NCBI RefSeq assembly: GCF_900044055.2
Contig: NZ_FCOX02000009.1
Location: 62,001 to 126,000, forward strand
Length of the DNA: 64,000 nucleotides
Reading direction: 5' to 3'
Source of the DNA: Caballeronia calidae
GTDB lineage: Bacteria > Pseudomonadota > Gammaproteobacteria > Burkholderiales > Burkholderiaceae
The notes beneath the pieces are model-generated. The model saw nothing but the letters and a program-made list of their open reading frames with translations, was not told the origin of the DNA and made no database searches. Positions 19,412 through 30,310 of this stretch are shown here, in pieces. Positions within the stretch are counted from its first letter, which is position 1. The number at the start of each line of letters is the position of its first letter. A program made the translations under genes and the position numbers.

Positions 19412-21049
19412 ATGACTCGCTTCAACTGGCAAAACCCGTATCCCACGCCGCGCTTGCCGGTGTTCGCCCGCAATATCGTTTCGACCTCCCATCCGCTCGC
19501 CGCGCAAGCGGGCCTGCGCATGCTGTGGAAAGGCGGCAATGCCGTCGATGCAGCCATTGCCGCCGCAGCGGCCATCACTGTGGTCGAGCCGGTGTCCTGC
19601 GGCCTGGGCGGCGACGCCTTCGCGCTCGTCTGGGACGGCAGGAAGCTTCACGGTTTGAACGCGTCGGGCGTGTCGCCGGCGGCCTGGAACGTCGATTATT
19701 TCCGCCACAAGTACGGCGAGGAAAACGGCCTCGCGCGCCAGCCCAAGCGCGGCTGGGACGCGGTGACCGTGCCGGGCGTCATCGCCGGATGGGAGGCGCT
19801 GCATACGAAGTTCGGCTCGCTGCCGTTCGCGGACCTGATGGAGCCGGCCATCGAGATCGCCGAGCGCGGTCATGCGGTGGCGAGCATCGTCGCGTACAAG
19901 TGGGCGGCGGCGGTGCCCGAGCTGAAGAATCAGCCGGGTTTCGCGGATGTGTTCATGCCGCACGGCCGCGCTCCTGAAGTAAGTGAGCTCGTGCGCTTTC
20001 CGGGCCACGCGAAGACGCTGCGCCTGCTCGCGCAGCACGGTCCGCGCGCCTTCTACGAAGGCGAGATCGCGGAGCGCATCGCCGCGTTCGCGCGAGAGGG
20101 CGGCGCCGCGTTGACCATGAACGACCTGCGCGGCTATCGCGCGGACTGGGTCGAGCCGATCAGCAAGGACTATCGCGGCTACACGGTGCACGAGATTCCG
20201 CCGAACGGGCAGGGCATTGCCGCGTTGATCGCGCTCGGCATTCTCGACAAGTTCGATGTCAGTGCGCTGTCGGTGGACCGCATCGAGTCGCAGCACTTGC
20301 AGATCGAGGCGATGAAGCTCGCCTTCGCCGACGTCTATCGCTACGTCGCCGATCCGCGCTCCATGGAAGTGACGCCCGAGCAGATGCTCGACGACGCCTA
20401 CCTGACGGAACGCGCGAAACTCATCGATCCGGTCAAGGCCACGCAGTTCGATTTCGGCATGCCGAAGGCGGGCGGCACCATCTATATGTCCGTCGCCGAC
20501 GAGCGCGGCATGATGGTGAGCTTCATCCAGTCGAACTACATGGGCTTCGGCTCGGGCGTGGTCGTGCCGGAAACCGGCATCGCGTTGCAGAACCGCGGTT
20601 GTGGCTTCTCGATGGACCCGAAGTCCGCAAATGTGGTCGAGGGCGGCAAGCGCCCGTTCCATACGATCATTCCCGCTTTCCTGACGCAGGAAGTCGACGG
20701 CGCCCGCGAAGCCGTCATGAGCTTTGGCGTGATGGGCGGCGACATGCAGCCCCAAGGCCACCTGCAATCGATCGTGCGCATGCTCGACTACGGCCAGCAG
20801 CCGCAGGCCGCATGCGACGCGCCGCGCTGGAAGGTGAACCGCGACTTCACGATCGACATCGAAGCCACGCTCGATCTCGACACCGCGCGTGCGCTCGAAG
20901 GGCTCGGCCACACGATCAAGTCCATCGACGATCCGTACATGGACTTCGGCTCCGGCCAGTACATCTGGAAGCTGGATCGCAACGATCCCGAGCGTGGCTA
21001 CGTCGCGGCGAGCGACAGCCGGCGCGACGGACTCGCTGCCGGGTTCTGA
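19412..21049 (+). CDS. Gamma-glutamyltransferase family protein (Ntn-hydrolase)
   Basis: 545 residues. The proenzyme form of the family: a large-subunit region with GGNAVDAAIAAAAAITVVEP and CGLGGDAFALVWDG near residues 43-75, and a small-subunit region starting at GGTIYMSVADERGMMVSFIQ near residue 353, where the Thr would be the autoprocessing nucleophile. PFHTIIPAF and FGVMGGDMQPQGHLQ complete the family landmarks. No signal peptide is seen, unlike periplasmic Ggt, so this is the cytoplasmic YwrD-like branch. It is followed 122 bases later by an MHS-type permease, which suggests uptake and hydrolysis of a gamma-glutamyl compound. Confidence 0.9.
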   Translation: MTRFNWQNPYPTPRLPVFARNIVSTSHPLAAQAGLRMLWKGGNAVDAAIAAAAAITVVEPVSCGLGGDAFALVWDGRKLHGLNASGVSPAAWNVDYFRHKYGEENGLARQPKRGWDAVTVPGVIAGWEALHTKFGSLPFADLMEPAIEIAERGHAVASIVAYKWAAAVPELKNQPGFADVFMPHGRAPEVSELVRFPGHAKTLRLLAQHGPRAFYEGEIAERIAAFAREGGAALTMNDLRGYRADWVEPISKDYRGYTVHEIPPNGQGIAALIALGILDKFDVSALSVDRIESQHLQIEAMKLAFADVYRYVADPRSMEVTPEQMLDDAYLTERAKLIDPVKATQFDFGMPKAGGTIYMSVADERGMMVSFIQSNYMGFGSGVVVPETGIALQNRGCGFSMDPKSANVVEGGKRPFHTIIPAFLTQEVDGAREAVMSFGVMGGDMQPQGHLQSIVRMLDYGQQPQAACDAPRWKVNRDFTIDIEATLDLDTARALEGLGHTIKSIDDPYMDFGSGQYIWKLDRNDPERGYVAASDSRRDGLAAGF

Positions 21050-21171
21050 CTTCACCGTCGGAGGCCGCGTCATGTGACCGGCCTCCATCCAACGAGACAT
21101 AGCGTCCATTCGCCGCTCCCGGGCCGGCGAAGGGGACCGCGCGCCCGCGCCGGGCGCAAGAGAGGGACATC

Positions 21172-22521
21172 ATGAACGAACAGGTGTATGAGACGCCGAA
21201 TGCTCGAGAGGCCGCGGCGGCGAATAGCGAAACGTTCACGCCGAAAGCACCGCCGTCGAAGGCGATGATTCGTCGCATCGTATTTTCATCGTCGGTGGGC
21301 AATGCGCTCGAGTGGTTCGACTTTCTCGTCTACGGCTACTTCGCGACGGTCATCGCGAAGGCGTTCTTTCCGACGAACGACGAGTGGCTCTCGACGATGC
21401 TGGCTATCGGCACGTTCGGCATCTCGTTCCTGATGCGCCCGCTCGGCGCGATCGTGCTGGGCGTCTACGGCGACCGCAAAGGGCGCAAGGCCGCGCTCAC
21501 GCTCGCCATTCTGCTGATGATGGTCGGCACCCTGACGATGGCCGTGATGCCGTCGTATCAGCACATCGGCGTGGCGGCGCCGCTGTTGATCCTGCTCGCG
21601 CGTCTCGTGCAAGGCTTCGCGGTCGGCGGGGAGTTCGGCAGCGCGACCGCGTTCATGGTCGAGCACAGCGAGGCGCGGCGCGGCTATTACGCGAGCTGGC
21701 AGTTCGCGAGCCAGGGCCTTGCCGCGATCATGGCCGCGGCGTTCGGCTCGGTTCTGAGCGCGTGGCTGCCGCAGCCGCAACTCGAAAGCTGGGGCTGGCG
21801 CATTCCTTTCGTTTTCGGGCTGCTCGTCGGGCCGGTCGGCTACTACATTCGCTCGCATCTGGACGAAACGCCGGAATTTCTCGCGACGCGTCCCGCGAAG
21901 AAGGCGAGCTCACCGGGCGTCTCGTTCTCGAACCAGTGGCTGAATCTGCTGCTCGCCGTCGGCATCGTCGCGCAATCGACGGTCGGCGTGTATGTGCTGC
22001 AGCTCTATATGCCGATGTACGCCGTGAAGCAACTGCATCTGCCGGCCACGGCGTCGTTCGCCGTCGTGGTGCTCAACGGCGGACTGCAGTTCATGTTTTC
22101 GCCATTGATGGGCGCGCTGTCCGACCGGGTCGGGCGCATCCGCATCATGCTCGGCACGTCGATCTTCATGGGCGTGACGATTTATCCGATGTTTGCGTGG
22201 CTGCAGGCGCATCCGACGGTCGCGTCGCTCGTCGTGTTGCAAGCGGTCGCCGGCATTCTCAAGGCGGCGTATTCCGGCCCGATGCCCGCGCTCATGTCGG
22301 AAATCTTCCCGACGCGCGTGCGTTCCACCGGCCTCTCGATCGGCTACGCGCTCGGCGTCACGCTGTTCGGCGGATTCGCGCCGACGATCGTCGAGGCGTT
22401 CATCCATGCCACCGGCGACAAGCTCGCGCCGAGTTACTACGTGCTGTTCGCCGCGGTGTTGTCGGGCGTATCGCTCGCGATCGTCGCGTGGCGCATGCGC
22501 AGCGCGCGGCGTGGCACCTGA
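21172..22521 (+). CDS. MFS transporter, metabolite:H+ symporter (MHS) family
   Basis: 449 residues with 12 predicted helices. The MHS signature is clear: SSVGNALEWFDFLVYGYFAT in helix 1, GDRKGRKAALTLAI after helix 2, and LVQGFAVGGEFGSATAFMVEH in helix 4. This branch takes up citrate, alpha-ketoglutarate, proline/betaine or similar compounds with protons. ATG at 22-mer spacing from an AGGGACAT ribosome site. It follows the gamma-glutamyltransferase in the same direction, and a TTCG-loop hairpin with a T-tract lies just after it. Confidence 0.9.
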   Translation: MNEQVYETPNAREAAAANSETFTPKAPPSKAMIRRIVFSSSVGNALEWFDFLVYGYFATVIAKAFFPTNDEWLSTMLAIGTFGISFLMRPLGAIVLGVYGDRKGRKAALTLAILLMMVGTLTMAVMPSYQHIGVAAPLLILLARLVQGFAVGGEFGSATAFMVEHSEARRGYYASWQFASQGLAAIMAAAFGSVLSAWLPQPQLESWGWRIPFVFGLLVGPVGYYIRSHLDETPEFLATRPAKKASSPGVSFSNQWLNLLLAVGIVAQSTVGVYVLQLYMPMYAVKQLHLPATASFAVVVLNGGLQFMFSPLMGALSDRVGRIRIMLGTSIFMGVTIYPMFAWLQAHPTVASLVVLQAVAGILKAAYSGPMPALMSEIFPTRVRSTGLSIGYALGVTLFGGFAPTIVEAFIHATGDKLAPSYYVLFAAVLSGVSLAIVAWRMRSARRGT

Positions 22522-22872
22522 CGTCGCAGGTCGGGTATTCCTCATTCCAATCAAAGGGGCGGCTTCGGCCGCCTTCGTGCTTTTTGGGGCTTTTCAAACT
22601 TCCCGTGGACGCCCGATCGGCATGTTTCATGCAGCACTGCATCGATGGCCGCTCGCTACGACTCGTAAGAATTTGGCATCAAAGGAACCGGCACGCCGCG
22701 AGCGAGTCTGTCCCCATGCCTGCAAACTCGTTGCAGGGCGGCTAAGATGGAAAAACAAGCCGTCAAGACTTGAAGTTGAGGACGCTGCGACCGAACCGTT
22801 CACGGCGTCGCCTGACATCGGCCGTCTCTTGCTGGCCGATGGCGCGTTCAGTTCAGCCTGGGAGCGCGATAT
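22522..22872. other. Intergenic region with terminator
   Basis: About 350 bases. A factor-independent terminator sits at 22556-22585 (described separately). The remainder, up to the ferritin-like gene, is likely promoter and leader for that gene; no coding sequence or RNA was recognised. Confidence 0.5.
22556..22585 (+). terminator. Rho-independent terminator after MHS permease
   Basis: Stem GGCGGC / GCCGCC closed by a TTCG tetraloop, followed eight bases on by a run of five T. It lies 35 bases after the permease stop and points in the same direction. Confidence 0.7.
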
Positions 22873-23697
22873 ATGCACGCAGAAAGTAGCCACGTGATGC
22901 CGTGGCGCATCGAAGACATCGATCTCGCCCGGATCGATCGTCAGAAGGCGGTATCGAACGAACATCTTCTCTTGTTGCTGTGCGCCTGCTCATTCATCGA
23001 GAGCGGCACCGATCTCTACACGAGCAATCTCAGCAAGTATTTTCACGACGACCCCGAGATCTCGGCGTGGCTCAACAATGAATGGGAGCCCGAAGAGATG
23101 CAGCACGGCAGGGCACTCAAGACATATATCAATCACGTGTGGCCCGAGTTCGACTGGGACACTGCGTTCAGGAATTTCTTCGACGAATACTCGCTCACGT
23201 GTTCCTATGAGGAATTCGAGAAGAAGCGCGCCCTCGAAATGGTGGCGCGCTGCGTCGTCGAGACGGGAACGGCCACGCTCTATCGCGCGATTGGCGAATG
23301 CTCGGATGAACCGGTGCTCAAGGAGATCACCGACAACATCCGCACCGACGAAGTGCGGCACTACAAGCACTTTTTCCATTTCTTCAAGAAGTGGAACAAG
23401 ATCGAAGGCAATGGCCGCATGGCCGTGCTCGGCGCCCTCGTGCGGCGCGTGATGGAGCTGAAAAGCGAGGATTCCGAGATTGCACTGCGGCATGTCTTCG
23501 CCATTCGTTATCCTGAGCGTGCGCAGGACGCGGAGTACAACCGCGACCTTTCGGCGCGCGTGAACGCGCTCGTGCGGCGCAATCTGTCAGCGGATCAGGC
23601 CATCAAGATGCTGCTCAAGCCGCTCGACTTGCCCGCGCGCATTCAGCCCGGCGTGCACTATCCGCTCTCGAAGATGACGCAGCTGTTCTTCCGATAA
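22873..23697 (+). CDS. Ferritin-like di-iron protein
   Basis: 274 residues. A long helical protein carrying two metal-ligand motifs of ferritin-like di-iron proteins: Glu (FIESGTDLYTSN) with EPEEMQHGRAL in the first pair, and VETGTATLYRAI with RTDEVRHYKHFFHFF in the second (ExxH/DExxH). This matches the ferritin-like oxygenase/desaturase-like superfamily rather than iron storage. ATG at 22873 has GGGAG eight bases upstream. The next gene, an FMN-split-barrel protein, starts 16 bases after the stop. A redox function is likely; the substrate is unknown. Confidence 0.8.
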   Translation: MHAESSHVMPWRIEDIDLARIDRQKAVSNEHLLLLLCACSFIESGTDLYTSNLSKYFHDDPEISAWLNNEWEPEEMQHGRALKTYINHVWPEFDWDTAFRNFFDEYSLTCSYEEFEKKRALEMVARCVVETGTATLYRAIGECSDEPVLKEITDNIRTDEVRHYKHFFHFFKKWNKIEGNGRMAVLGALVRRVMELKSEDSEIALRHVFAIRYPERAQDAEYNRDLSARVNALVRRNLSADQAIKMLLKPLDLPARIQPGVHYPLSKMTQLFFR

Positions 23698-23712
23698 AAC
23701 TTGCTCGACGCG

Positions 23713-24222
23713 ATGACCGATTCCAACGCGCCAAATCCGCTTTCATCGCATTCCGTCTTCGACGAATGGCCGCCCGAGTTGCGTGCGCTCTTCGACGGCA
23801 CGCTCGCCATTGCGGATCGCGGTTTCACCGCATCGCTGTGCGCGGCCGATCACGCGCATCGGGTGCGCACAGCGCTTTTGAGCGTAGGCGAACTGCTCGC
23901 GCCCGATGCGCGCACGCTCGCCTTCGCGCTGTGGCCCGCGTCGCGGACCGCGCAGGCCGTCGCCGCAACCGGACGCGCGACGCTCGCCTTCGTGTTCGAT
24001 GAGGCGTTCTATCAGGTGCATCTCGATGCGCGCCGCGTACCGCTCAACGACGTGCCGCTCGCGTGCTTCGTCGGCACGATCGAGAGCGGAGAAATTCAGC
24101 GGGTGGGATATGCGCGACTCCGGAATGGAATCGCGTTCGAACTGACTGAAGCGCAACCGGTGCTCGCGCGCTGGCGCGAGCAGCTCGAATGGCTGAAGCG
24201 GGCGGCGAGCGCCGCCGCCTGA
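23713..24222 (+). CDS. FMN-binding split-barrel (pyridoxamine-phosphate-oxidase-like) protein
   Basis: 169 residues. The pattern AADHAHRVRTALLSVGELLAPDARTLAFALWPASRTAQAVAATG followed by a beta strand TLAFVFDEAFYQVHLDARRVP resembles the flavin-reductase/PNPOx-like split barrel that handles FMN, F420 or heme. The match is by overall pattern, not by strict motifs. It starts 16 bases after the di-iron protein and is probably translated from the same message. It could be that protein's reductase or partner. Confidence 0.55.
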   Translation: MTDSNAPNPLSSHSVFDEWPPELRALFDGTLAIADRGFTASLCAADHAHRVRTALLSVGELLAPDARTLAFALWPASRTAQAVAATGRATLAFVFDEAFYQVHLDARRVPLNDVPLACFVGTIESGEIQRVGYARLRNGIAFELTEAQPVLARWREQLEWLKRAASAAA

Positions 24223-24269
24223 AGCACCGATGCGGCGCGCTCGCGCCGCATCGAATCACATCGAATGGC

Positions 24270-25820
<1,551 letters not shown>

Positions 25821-26055
25821 AAATTGGTGTTCGTTGTGTCGAACGGCGCGCATGCGAATCGAGGCTGCGGCGAATCATGGTTCGGCCGGCAGAGCGCATG
25901 TGCGACGCTCGGAAATGAATCGGGCGGCGGGCCAGTCGGCGATCAGCGATCGCCCGGCGTTGCCGCGAGGTTCGACGTGCTATCAAGACACGTCATCTGG
26001 CGGTAAGTTGCATCGATGACACTGCGACGCAGCGGCGCCCGTTTCTGTCCGGCGC

Positions 26056-26676
26056 TCACGCGACATAGCGCGCGACGCTCACGAACTGGCACAGGCTGCC
26101 TGCGAGCACGAACAGATGCCAGATTCCGTGTCCGTGCCGGATGCGCTCGTCGTTGATGAAAAAATAAATGCCGGCGCTGTAAATCACGCCGCCCGCCACC
26201 AGCCACGCGGTCCCCGCGGTTGGCAGCGCCGTCACGAGCGGATGAATGGCAACGAGCGCGAGCCATCCCATCAGCACGTACAGCATCATCGATACGCTGC
26301 GGGTTCGGCGCCCGAGCGTGAGTTCCTGCGTGATGCCGAGCACGGCAAGCCCCCAGCTCACGCCGAAGAGCGACCAGCCCCAGGGACCACGCAAGGTCAC
26401 TAGTGTATACGGCGTGTAGCTGCCCGCGATCAACAAGTAGATGGCCGAGTGATCGCACTTCTGCAGCACCGCTTTCATGCGCGGCGTACGCGCGCAGTGA
26501 TACAGCGTGGAGACGATGTAGAGCGCGCAGAGCATCGCGCCATACACCGAGAAGCTGACGACCTTGTACGCGTCGCCGTCGAGCGCGCCCATGATCACGA
26601 GGGCGGTCAGTCCCGCCACCGAGAGCAGCGCGCCGATCAAATGGCTGATGCTGTTGAAACGCTCACCTGCATGCAT
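26056..26676 (-). CDS. Hemolysin III family / PAQR-like membrane protein
   Basis: 206 residues and seven hydrophobic helices. Landmarks are ERFNSISHLIGALLS (helix 1), YIVSTLYHCARTPRMKAVLQKCDHSAIYLLIAGSYTP (the conserved His and Asp), and GHGIWHLFVLAGS (C-terminal HxxxH), the metal-ligand set of the PAQR/YqfA superfamily. ATG at 26676 was chosen over an upstream TTG. A terminator for the cytochrome operon lies just upstream. The true function of bacterial family members is unclear. Confidence 0.88.
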   Translation of the reverse strand: MHAGERFNSISHLIGALLSVAGLTALVIMGALDGDAYKVVSFSVYGAMLCALYIVSTLYHCARTPRMKAVLQKCDHSAIYLLIAGSYTPYTLVTLRGPWGWSLFGVSWGLAVLGITQELTLGRRTRSVSMMLYVLMGWLALVAIHPLVTALPTAGTAWLVAGGVIYSAGIYFFINDERIRHGHGIWHLFVLAGSLCQFVSVARYVA

Positions 26677-26702
26677 GACACCCTGCCGCAAAAACGAATG
26701 CG

Positions 26703-26747
26703 CAAAAAAGCAAAGGGCGCGGCCCCAACTACGAAGGCTGCGCCCCA
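26703..26747 (-). terminator. Terminator after the cytochrome c operon
   Basis: On the minus strand, GGGCGCAGCC and GGCCGCGCCC form a stem with one G-T pair, followed by a T-rich tract (TTTGCTTTTTTG). It lies about 55 bases after the triheme cytochrome stop and before the hemolysin III gene. Confidence 0.7.
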
Positions 26748-26799
26748 GAGCGTATTGTACGCTGTCGATGCGATGAACGTCGGCAGTGGCCGTCGGACC

Positions 26800-28098
26800 T
26801 CAGTCGAGCGGTGCCGAACGCAGGTTGCTCACCTGCTGCGGCGACACCGGCGTGCCGTGGTTGCCCCACGACATCCGGATGTACGTCACGACCGCGGCGA
26901 CATCCGTATCCGACAGCGACTGCGCGAAAGGCGGCATGCCGTGCGGCATGGGGTTGCCTTCCGTACTCGGCGGATAGCCGCCGTTCAGCGTCATGCGGAT
27001 CGGATTGACGGCCGATTGCATCTGGATCGACGGGTTGTTCGCGAGCGGCGGGTAAGCAGGCGGCTTGCCGAGACCGTTCTCCGCGTGGCACTTCGCGCAG
27101 TTCTCGGTGTACACCTTCTTGCCCAGCGTGAGCAGCTCGCCGCCGAATTTGTCGGAGGTCTCGAGCTGCATGACTTCCGGCGCTTCCTTCTTCTGCGGGA
27201 TCGACTTGAGATACGTCGACATCGCGTTGATGTCCGCGTCGGTCATGTACTGCAGGCTGTTATGGACCACTTCGGCCATCGGACCGAACACCGCGCCGCG
27301 CTGCGACACGCCGGTCTTCAGCAGATCGTTGATGTCCTTGATGTCCCAGTCGCCGAGACCCGCTTCCTTGTTCGACGTGAGCGACGGCGCATACCAGTTC
27401 TGCAGCGGGATCAGGCCGCCGGCGAAGGCCGCCGAGTTGACCGGGCCGCCCATCGCGTTGATCGACGTGTGGCACATGCCGCAGTGGCCGAGGCCTTCGA
27501 CGAGATACGCGCCGCGGTTCCATTCGACCGACTTGGTCGGATCCGGCTTGTACTCGCCTTCGCTGAAGAACAGCGTGCGCCAGCCGATCAGCAGGTTGCG
27601 GTTGTTGAACGGGAAGCGCAGTTCATGCGGACGGCTCGGCTCGGAAACCGGCGGGACCGAGCGCAGGTACGCGTAGATCGCGTCGGAGTCGGCGCGCGTG
27701 ACCTTCGTGTAGCTCGTGAACGGGAAGCCCGGATACAGCAGCGAACCGTCCTTCGAGCGGCCGGTGTGCATCGCGCGATAGAAGTCGTCGGAGGTCCACT
27801 TGCCGATGCCGTATTGATCGTCCGGCGTGATGTTCGGCGTGAACATCGTGCCGAACGGCGTGGCCATCGGCAGGCCGCCCGCGAACTGCTTGCCGCCGCG
27901 CACCGTGTGGCACGCGATACAGTCGCCGGCGCGCGCGAGGTACTCGCCTTGCTTGACGAGCGCGGCTTTGTCGGCAGGCGTTGCCGCGATGGCGCCGCCC
28001 GAATGCAGATTGTCGCCGCCCGACCAGAGGACGGCGCCGGCTGCGACGGCTGCCACCACGACAGCCGAGGAAAGTGCGAACAGGGACTTGCGTTTCAT
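26800..28098 (-). CDS. Triheme cytochrome c (dehydrogenase cytochrome-subunit type)
   Basis: 432 residues. A signal anchor (residues 4-27) is followed by three CxxCH heme sites: CIACH near 60, CGMCH near 208 and CAKCH near 337. The three-domain layout, with KQFAGGLPMATPFGTMFTPNITPD in domain 1, is that of the membrane-bound cytochrome subunit of alcohol, gluconate or aldose dehydrogenases, which passes electrons to ubiquinone. No dehydrogenase catalytic or small subunit gene adjoins; instead a c4-type cytochrome is 21 bases upstream. The partner enzyme must lie elsewhere. Confidence 0.9.
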   Translation of the reverse strand: MKRKSLFALSSAVVVAAVAAGAVLWSGGDNLHSGGAIAATPADKAALVKQGEYLARAGDCIACHTVRGGKQFAGGLPMATPFGTMFTPNITPDDQYGIGKWTSDDFYRAMHTGRSKDGSLLYPGFPFTSYTKVTRADSDAIYAYLRSVPPVSEPSRPHELRFPFNNRNLLIGWRTLFFSEGEYKPDPTKSVEWNRGAYLVEGLGHCGMCHTSINAMGGPVNSAAFAGGLIPLQNWYAPSLTSNKEAGLGDWDIKDINDLLKTGVSQRGAVFGPMAEVVHNSLQYMTDADINAMSTYLKSIPQKKEAPEVMQLETSDKFGGELLTLGKKVYTENCAKCHAENGLGKPPAYPPLANNPSIQMQSAVNPIRMTLNGGYPPSTEGNPMPHGMPPFAQSLSDTDVAAVVTYIRMSWGNHGTPVSPQQVSNLRSAPLD

Positions 28099-28119
28099 TA
28101 TGTTGTCGCTCCAGACGCC

Positions 28120-28866
28120 TTATTGCGGTTCGCTGCCGCACTTGAGCGGCATCTTCAACGAGCCAGCGGGCGCGGGCACCGGGTTGGCGGGTGCTTGTTG
28201 CGTGGACAGCCAGGCGGCGACGGCGGTCACGTCGTCGTCCGTCAGGCGCGAGGCGATCTGCTGCATGCAGTCGGGCGCCTTCGCGTGACGCGTGCCCGAC
28301 TTCCATGCGCCGACTTGCGCGCTGATGTAGTCCGAATGCAGGCCGACGAGACCCGGGATGGCCGGCTGCATGCCGGTCAGACCCTTGCCGTGGCAGGCCG
28401 CGCACGCGGGAATGTTCTTCGAGCTATCGCCGTTCAGCACGATCTGCTGGCCGCGCGCGAGCGCCGTGGCCGAGACATTCGACTTGGCCGGCTGCGGATA
28501 CGGCGGACGCTGGTTCGAGAAGTACGTCGCGATCTGATGAAGGTAATCGTCCGAGAGATACGTGACGAGGTAGTTCATCGGCGGGTACTTGCGCCGGCCT
28601 TCGCGGAAGTTCTGGAGCTGGTTGTACAGGTAGTCGGCAGGTTTGCCGGCAAGACGCGGGAAGTAGTCGTTGTCCGTGCCTTCACCGTGAACGCCGTGGC
28701 ACGCGGTGCAGCCTTGCACGCGAGCGGCCATCGTATCCGGTGCGATCGGCTGGTTTTGCGCCTGCGCGGCGGAGCTGAAAACGCCAGCGCTGCCTACCAG
28801 AGCCGAGGCAAAAGCCATAGCGAGCAGCGGACGAAAAATGCGTCTTGAAAACACGCGACACTCCAT
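28120..28866 (-). CDS. Cytochrome c4-type diheme protein
   Basis: 248 residues. A signal peptide (residues about 10-36, ending SSAAQAQ) is followed by two heme sites, CTACH near residue 53 and CAACH near residue 153, in the two-domain arrangement of c4. FPRLAGKPADYLYNQLQNFREGRR is typical of the first domain and AIPGLVGLHSDYISAQVGAW of the second. It precedes the triheme cytochrome by 21 bases and is co-transcribed. It probably relays electrons between the quinone pool or the triheme protein and a terminal oxidase. ATG at 28866 gives a normal signal; longer starts lack one. Confidence 0.9.
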   Translation of the reverse strand: MECRVFSRRIFRPLLAMAFASALVGSAGVFSSAAQAQNQPIAPDTMAARVQGCTACHGVHGEGTDNDYFPRLAGKPADYLYNQLQNFREGRRKYPPMNYLVTYLSDDYLHQIATYFSNQRPPYPQPAKSNVSATALARGQQIVLNGDSSKNIPACAACHGKGLTGMQPAIPGLVGLHSDYISAQVGAWKSGTRHAKAPDCMQQIASRLTDDDVTAVAAWLSTQQAPANPVPAPAGSLKMPLKCGSEPQ

Positions 28867-29325
28867 GAAATTCGGGGACCTGCCGAGCTTCGTGCGGCTC
28901 GGTGCGAAGGTGGCGAACCACGGCCACGCAAGGGGCGGTGGGTGGCGGACCACGGCCACAGCGGCTCGACGAGCCTCTGATGCGACGCGGCATTCTATCA
29001 TCGAAGCATGATGATGACTATTTGACACAATCTGGCTCTAAGTCCCACTGCAGCGCATTCGCGACAATATGCCGCGCGGCTATTGACCGCCCGCGACGAA
29101 CCCGGGATGCACGCACGCTTCATTGCGTTTCGACAAATCATCGACCCGAATGAGCCGCGTCATTCCGACGTGCTTCATGCAGTTTCGGAAGCGTCCGGCA
29201 AAAATTCAAGGCGTTTCGCGCGCGTTCGATGTTGTGCTGCACCGTGGAGGTTCGTTTAGACTCCGCACGTTCTCCTCGATGACCCCCGTTTCCGCAAGCG
29301 GCATTCACGCCGCGACCCGTTCCGC
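28867..29325. other. Divergent intergenic region, cytochromes versus CopD-like gene
   Basis: About 460 bases with no convincing gene. It must hold the promoters of the cytochrome operon (minus) and of the CopD-like gene (plus). A near-duplicate of a short motif, GGCGAACCACGGCCACG and GGCGGACCACGGCCACA (28912-28959), is visible close to the cytochrome start. No other feature was recognised. Confidence 0.45.
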
Positions 29326-30261
29326 ATGATGAACGACGATCCTCTCTGGTTGGCTCAAACCGCGTTCGCGGCGCTTGCCGACATCGCCTTTGCAACTGCG
29401 CTCGGCGCGTTGCTCCTGAACGCGTGGCTGTCCCGCGAACAGGCGTTCGCTCCCGTGTCGCCCGCGCGGCTCGGCTGGCGGCGCGCGGCGCGAGGCGGCC
29501 TGGCCGCTGCGGCGGCTCTGATGCTGTGCAATTTAGTTTCGTTGTGGCTGCAGTCGGCGGCGATGAGCGGCGCGCCGCTCGCCGACGCGGGCGCGTCGCT
29601 GTGGCTCGTCGCGACGGGCACGCATGCGGGCATCGGCTGGTCGGTCGCGCTGGCGGGCAGCGTGCTGTTGTCGTTGGCGGCGGCGGGCGGCGGTCCGCTA
29701 TCGGCTTCGCGGATCGGATGGGCGGGGCTCGCCGCGCTGATCGTCGCGGCGGGCAAGTCGGCGATCGGCCATGCCGCCGATGCGGGCACGTTCTCCGTTG
29801 CCGAAGCGGTCCAGACGCTTCATCTGCTCGCGACGGGCGTATGGGGCGGCATCGTGATCGCGGGGGCGTTCGTGTTGCCGGCGCTCGATACGTCGGTGGC
29901 GCGCGCGTTCCTGATCCGCACGGTCGCGCGGATGTCGCGCACGGCGACGATCGCCGTTGCGTTCGTCGTCCTGACGGGCATCTTCAATGCGTGGCGCGGC
30001 ATCGGCGGCTCGCCTTCGGTGCTGACCGCGAGCGCATGGGGTCACGCGCTGATCGTGAAAATCGTGCTGATTGCGGCGGCGCTCGCGTTCGGCGCGCTCA
30101 ATCGATGGTCGGGGCTGCCGCGCCTGCAACGCTCGGCATCGACGATGGACGCCCACACGGTCATCAACGTGATCCGGATCGAAGCGGTGACGATGGCGGG
30201 TGTTTTCGTGGCAGCGGCGGTGCTGTCGCACAGCGTGCCGGGGGCGGCGCTCGTGAATTGA
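29326..30261 (+). CDS. CopD-domain copper-resistance membrane protein
   Basis: 311 residues with about eight hydrophobic helices. The pattern matches the CopD family (copper export or uptake, partner of CopC): His residues in GTHAGIGWSVALAG, AIGHAADAG and AVQTLHLLATGVWGGIVIAG, plus the C-terminal region. A second ATG three bases on (29329) is equally plausible. No CopC gene adjoins, so metal specificity is inferred from the family only. Confidence 0.75.
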   Translation: MMNDDPLWLAQTAFAALADIAFATALGALLLNAWLSREQAFAPVSPARLGWRRAARGGLAAAAALMLCNLVSLWLQSAAMSGAPLADAGASLWLVATGTHAGIGWSVALAGSVLLSLAAAGGGPLSASRIGWAGLAALIVAAGKSAIGHAADAGTFSVAEAVQTLHLLATGVWGGIVIAGAFVLPALDTSVARAFLIRTVARMSRTATIAVAFVVLTGIFNAWRGIGGSPSVLTASAWGHALIVKIVLIAAALAFGALNRWSGLPRLQRSASTMDAHTVINVIRIEAVTMAGVFVAAAVLSHSVPGAALVN

Positions 30262-30310
30262 TGCGCGAGCCGCCGTGCTGATCTGGATGGCGAAACAAGT
30301 GGCAGCGCGC

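Noticed and set aside
26449-28848. A 799-codon plus-strand frame opposite the cytochromes
   Set aside because: Low-complexity Arg/Val/Asp sequence with no domain pattern; the three CxxCH sites on the minus strand decide the coding strand.
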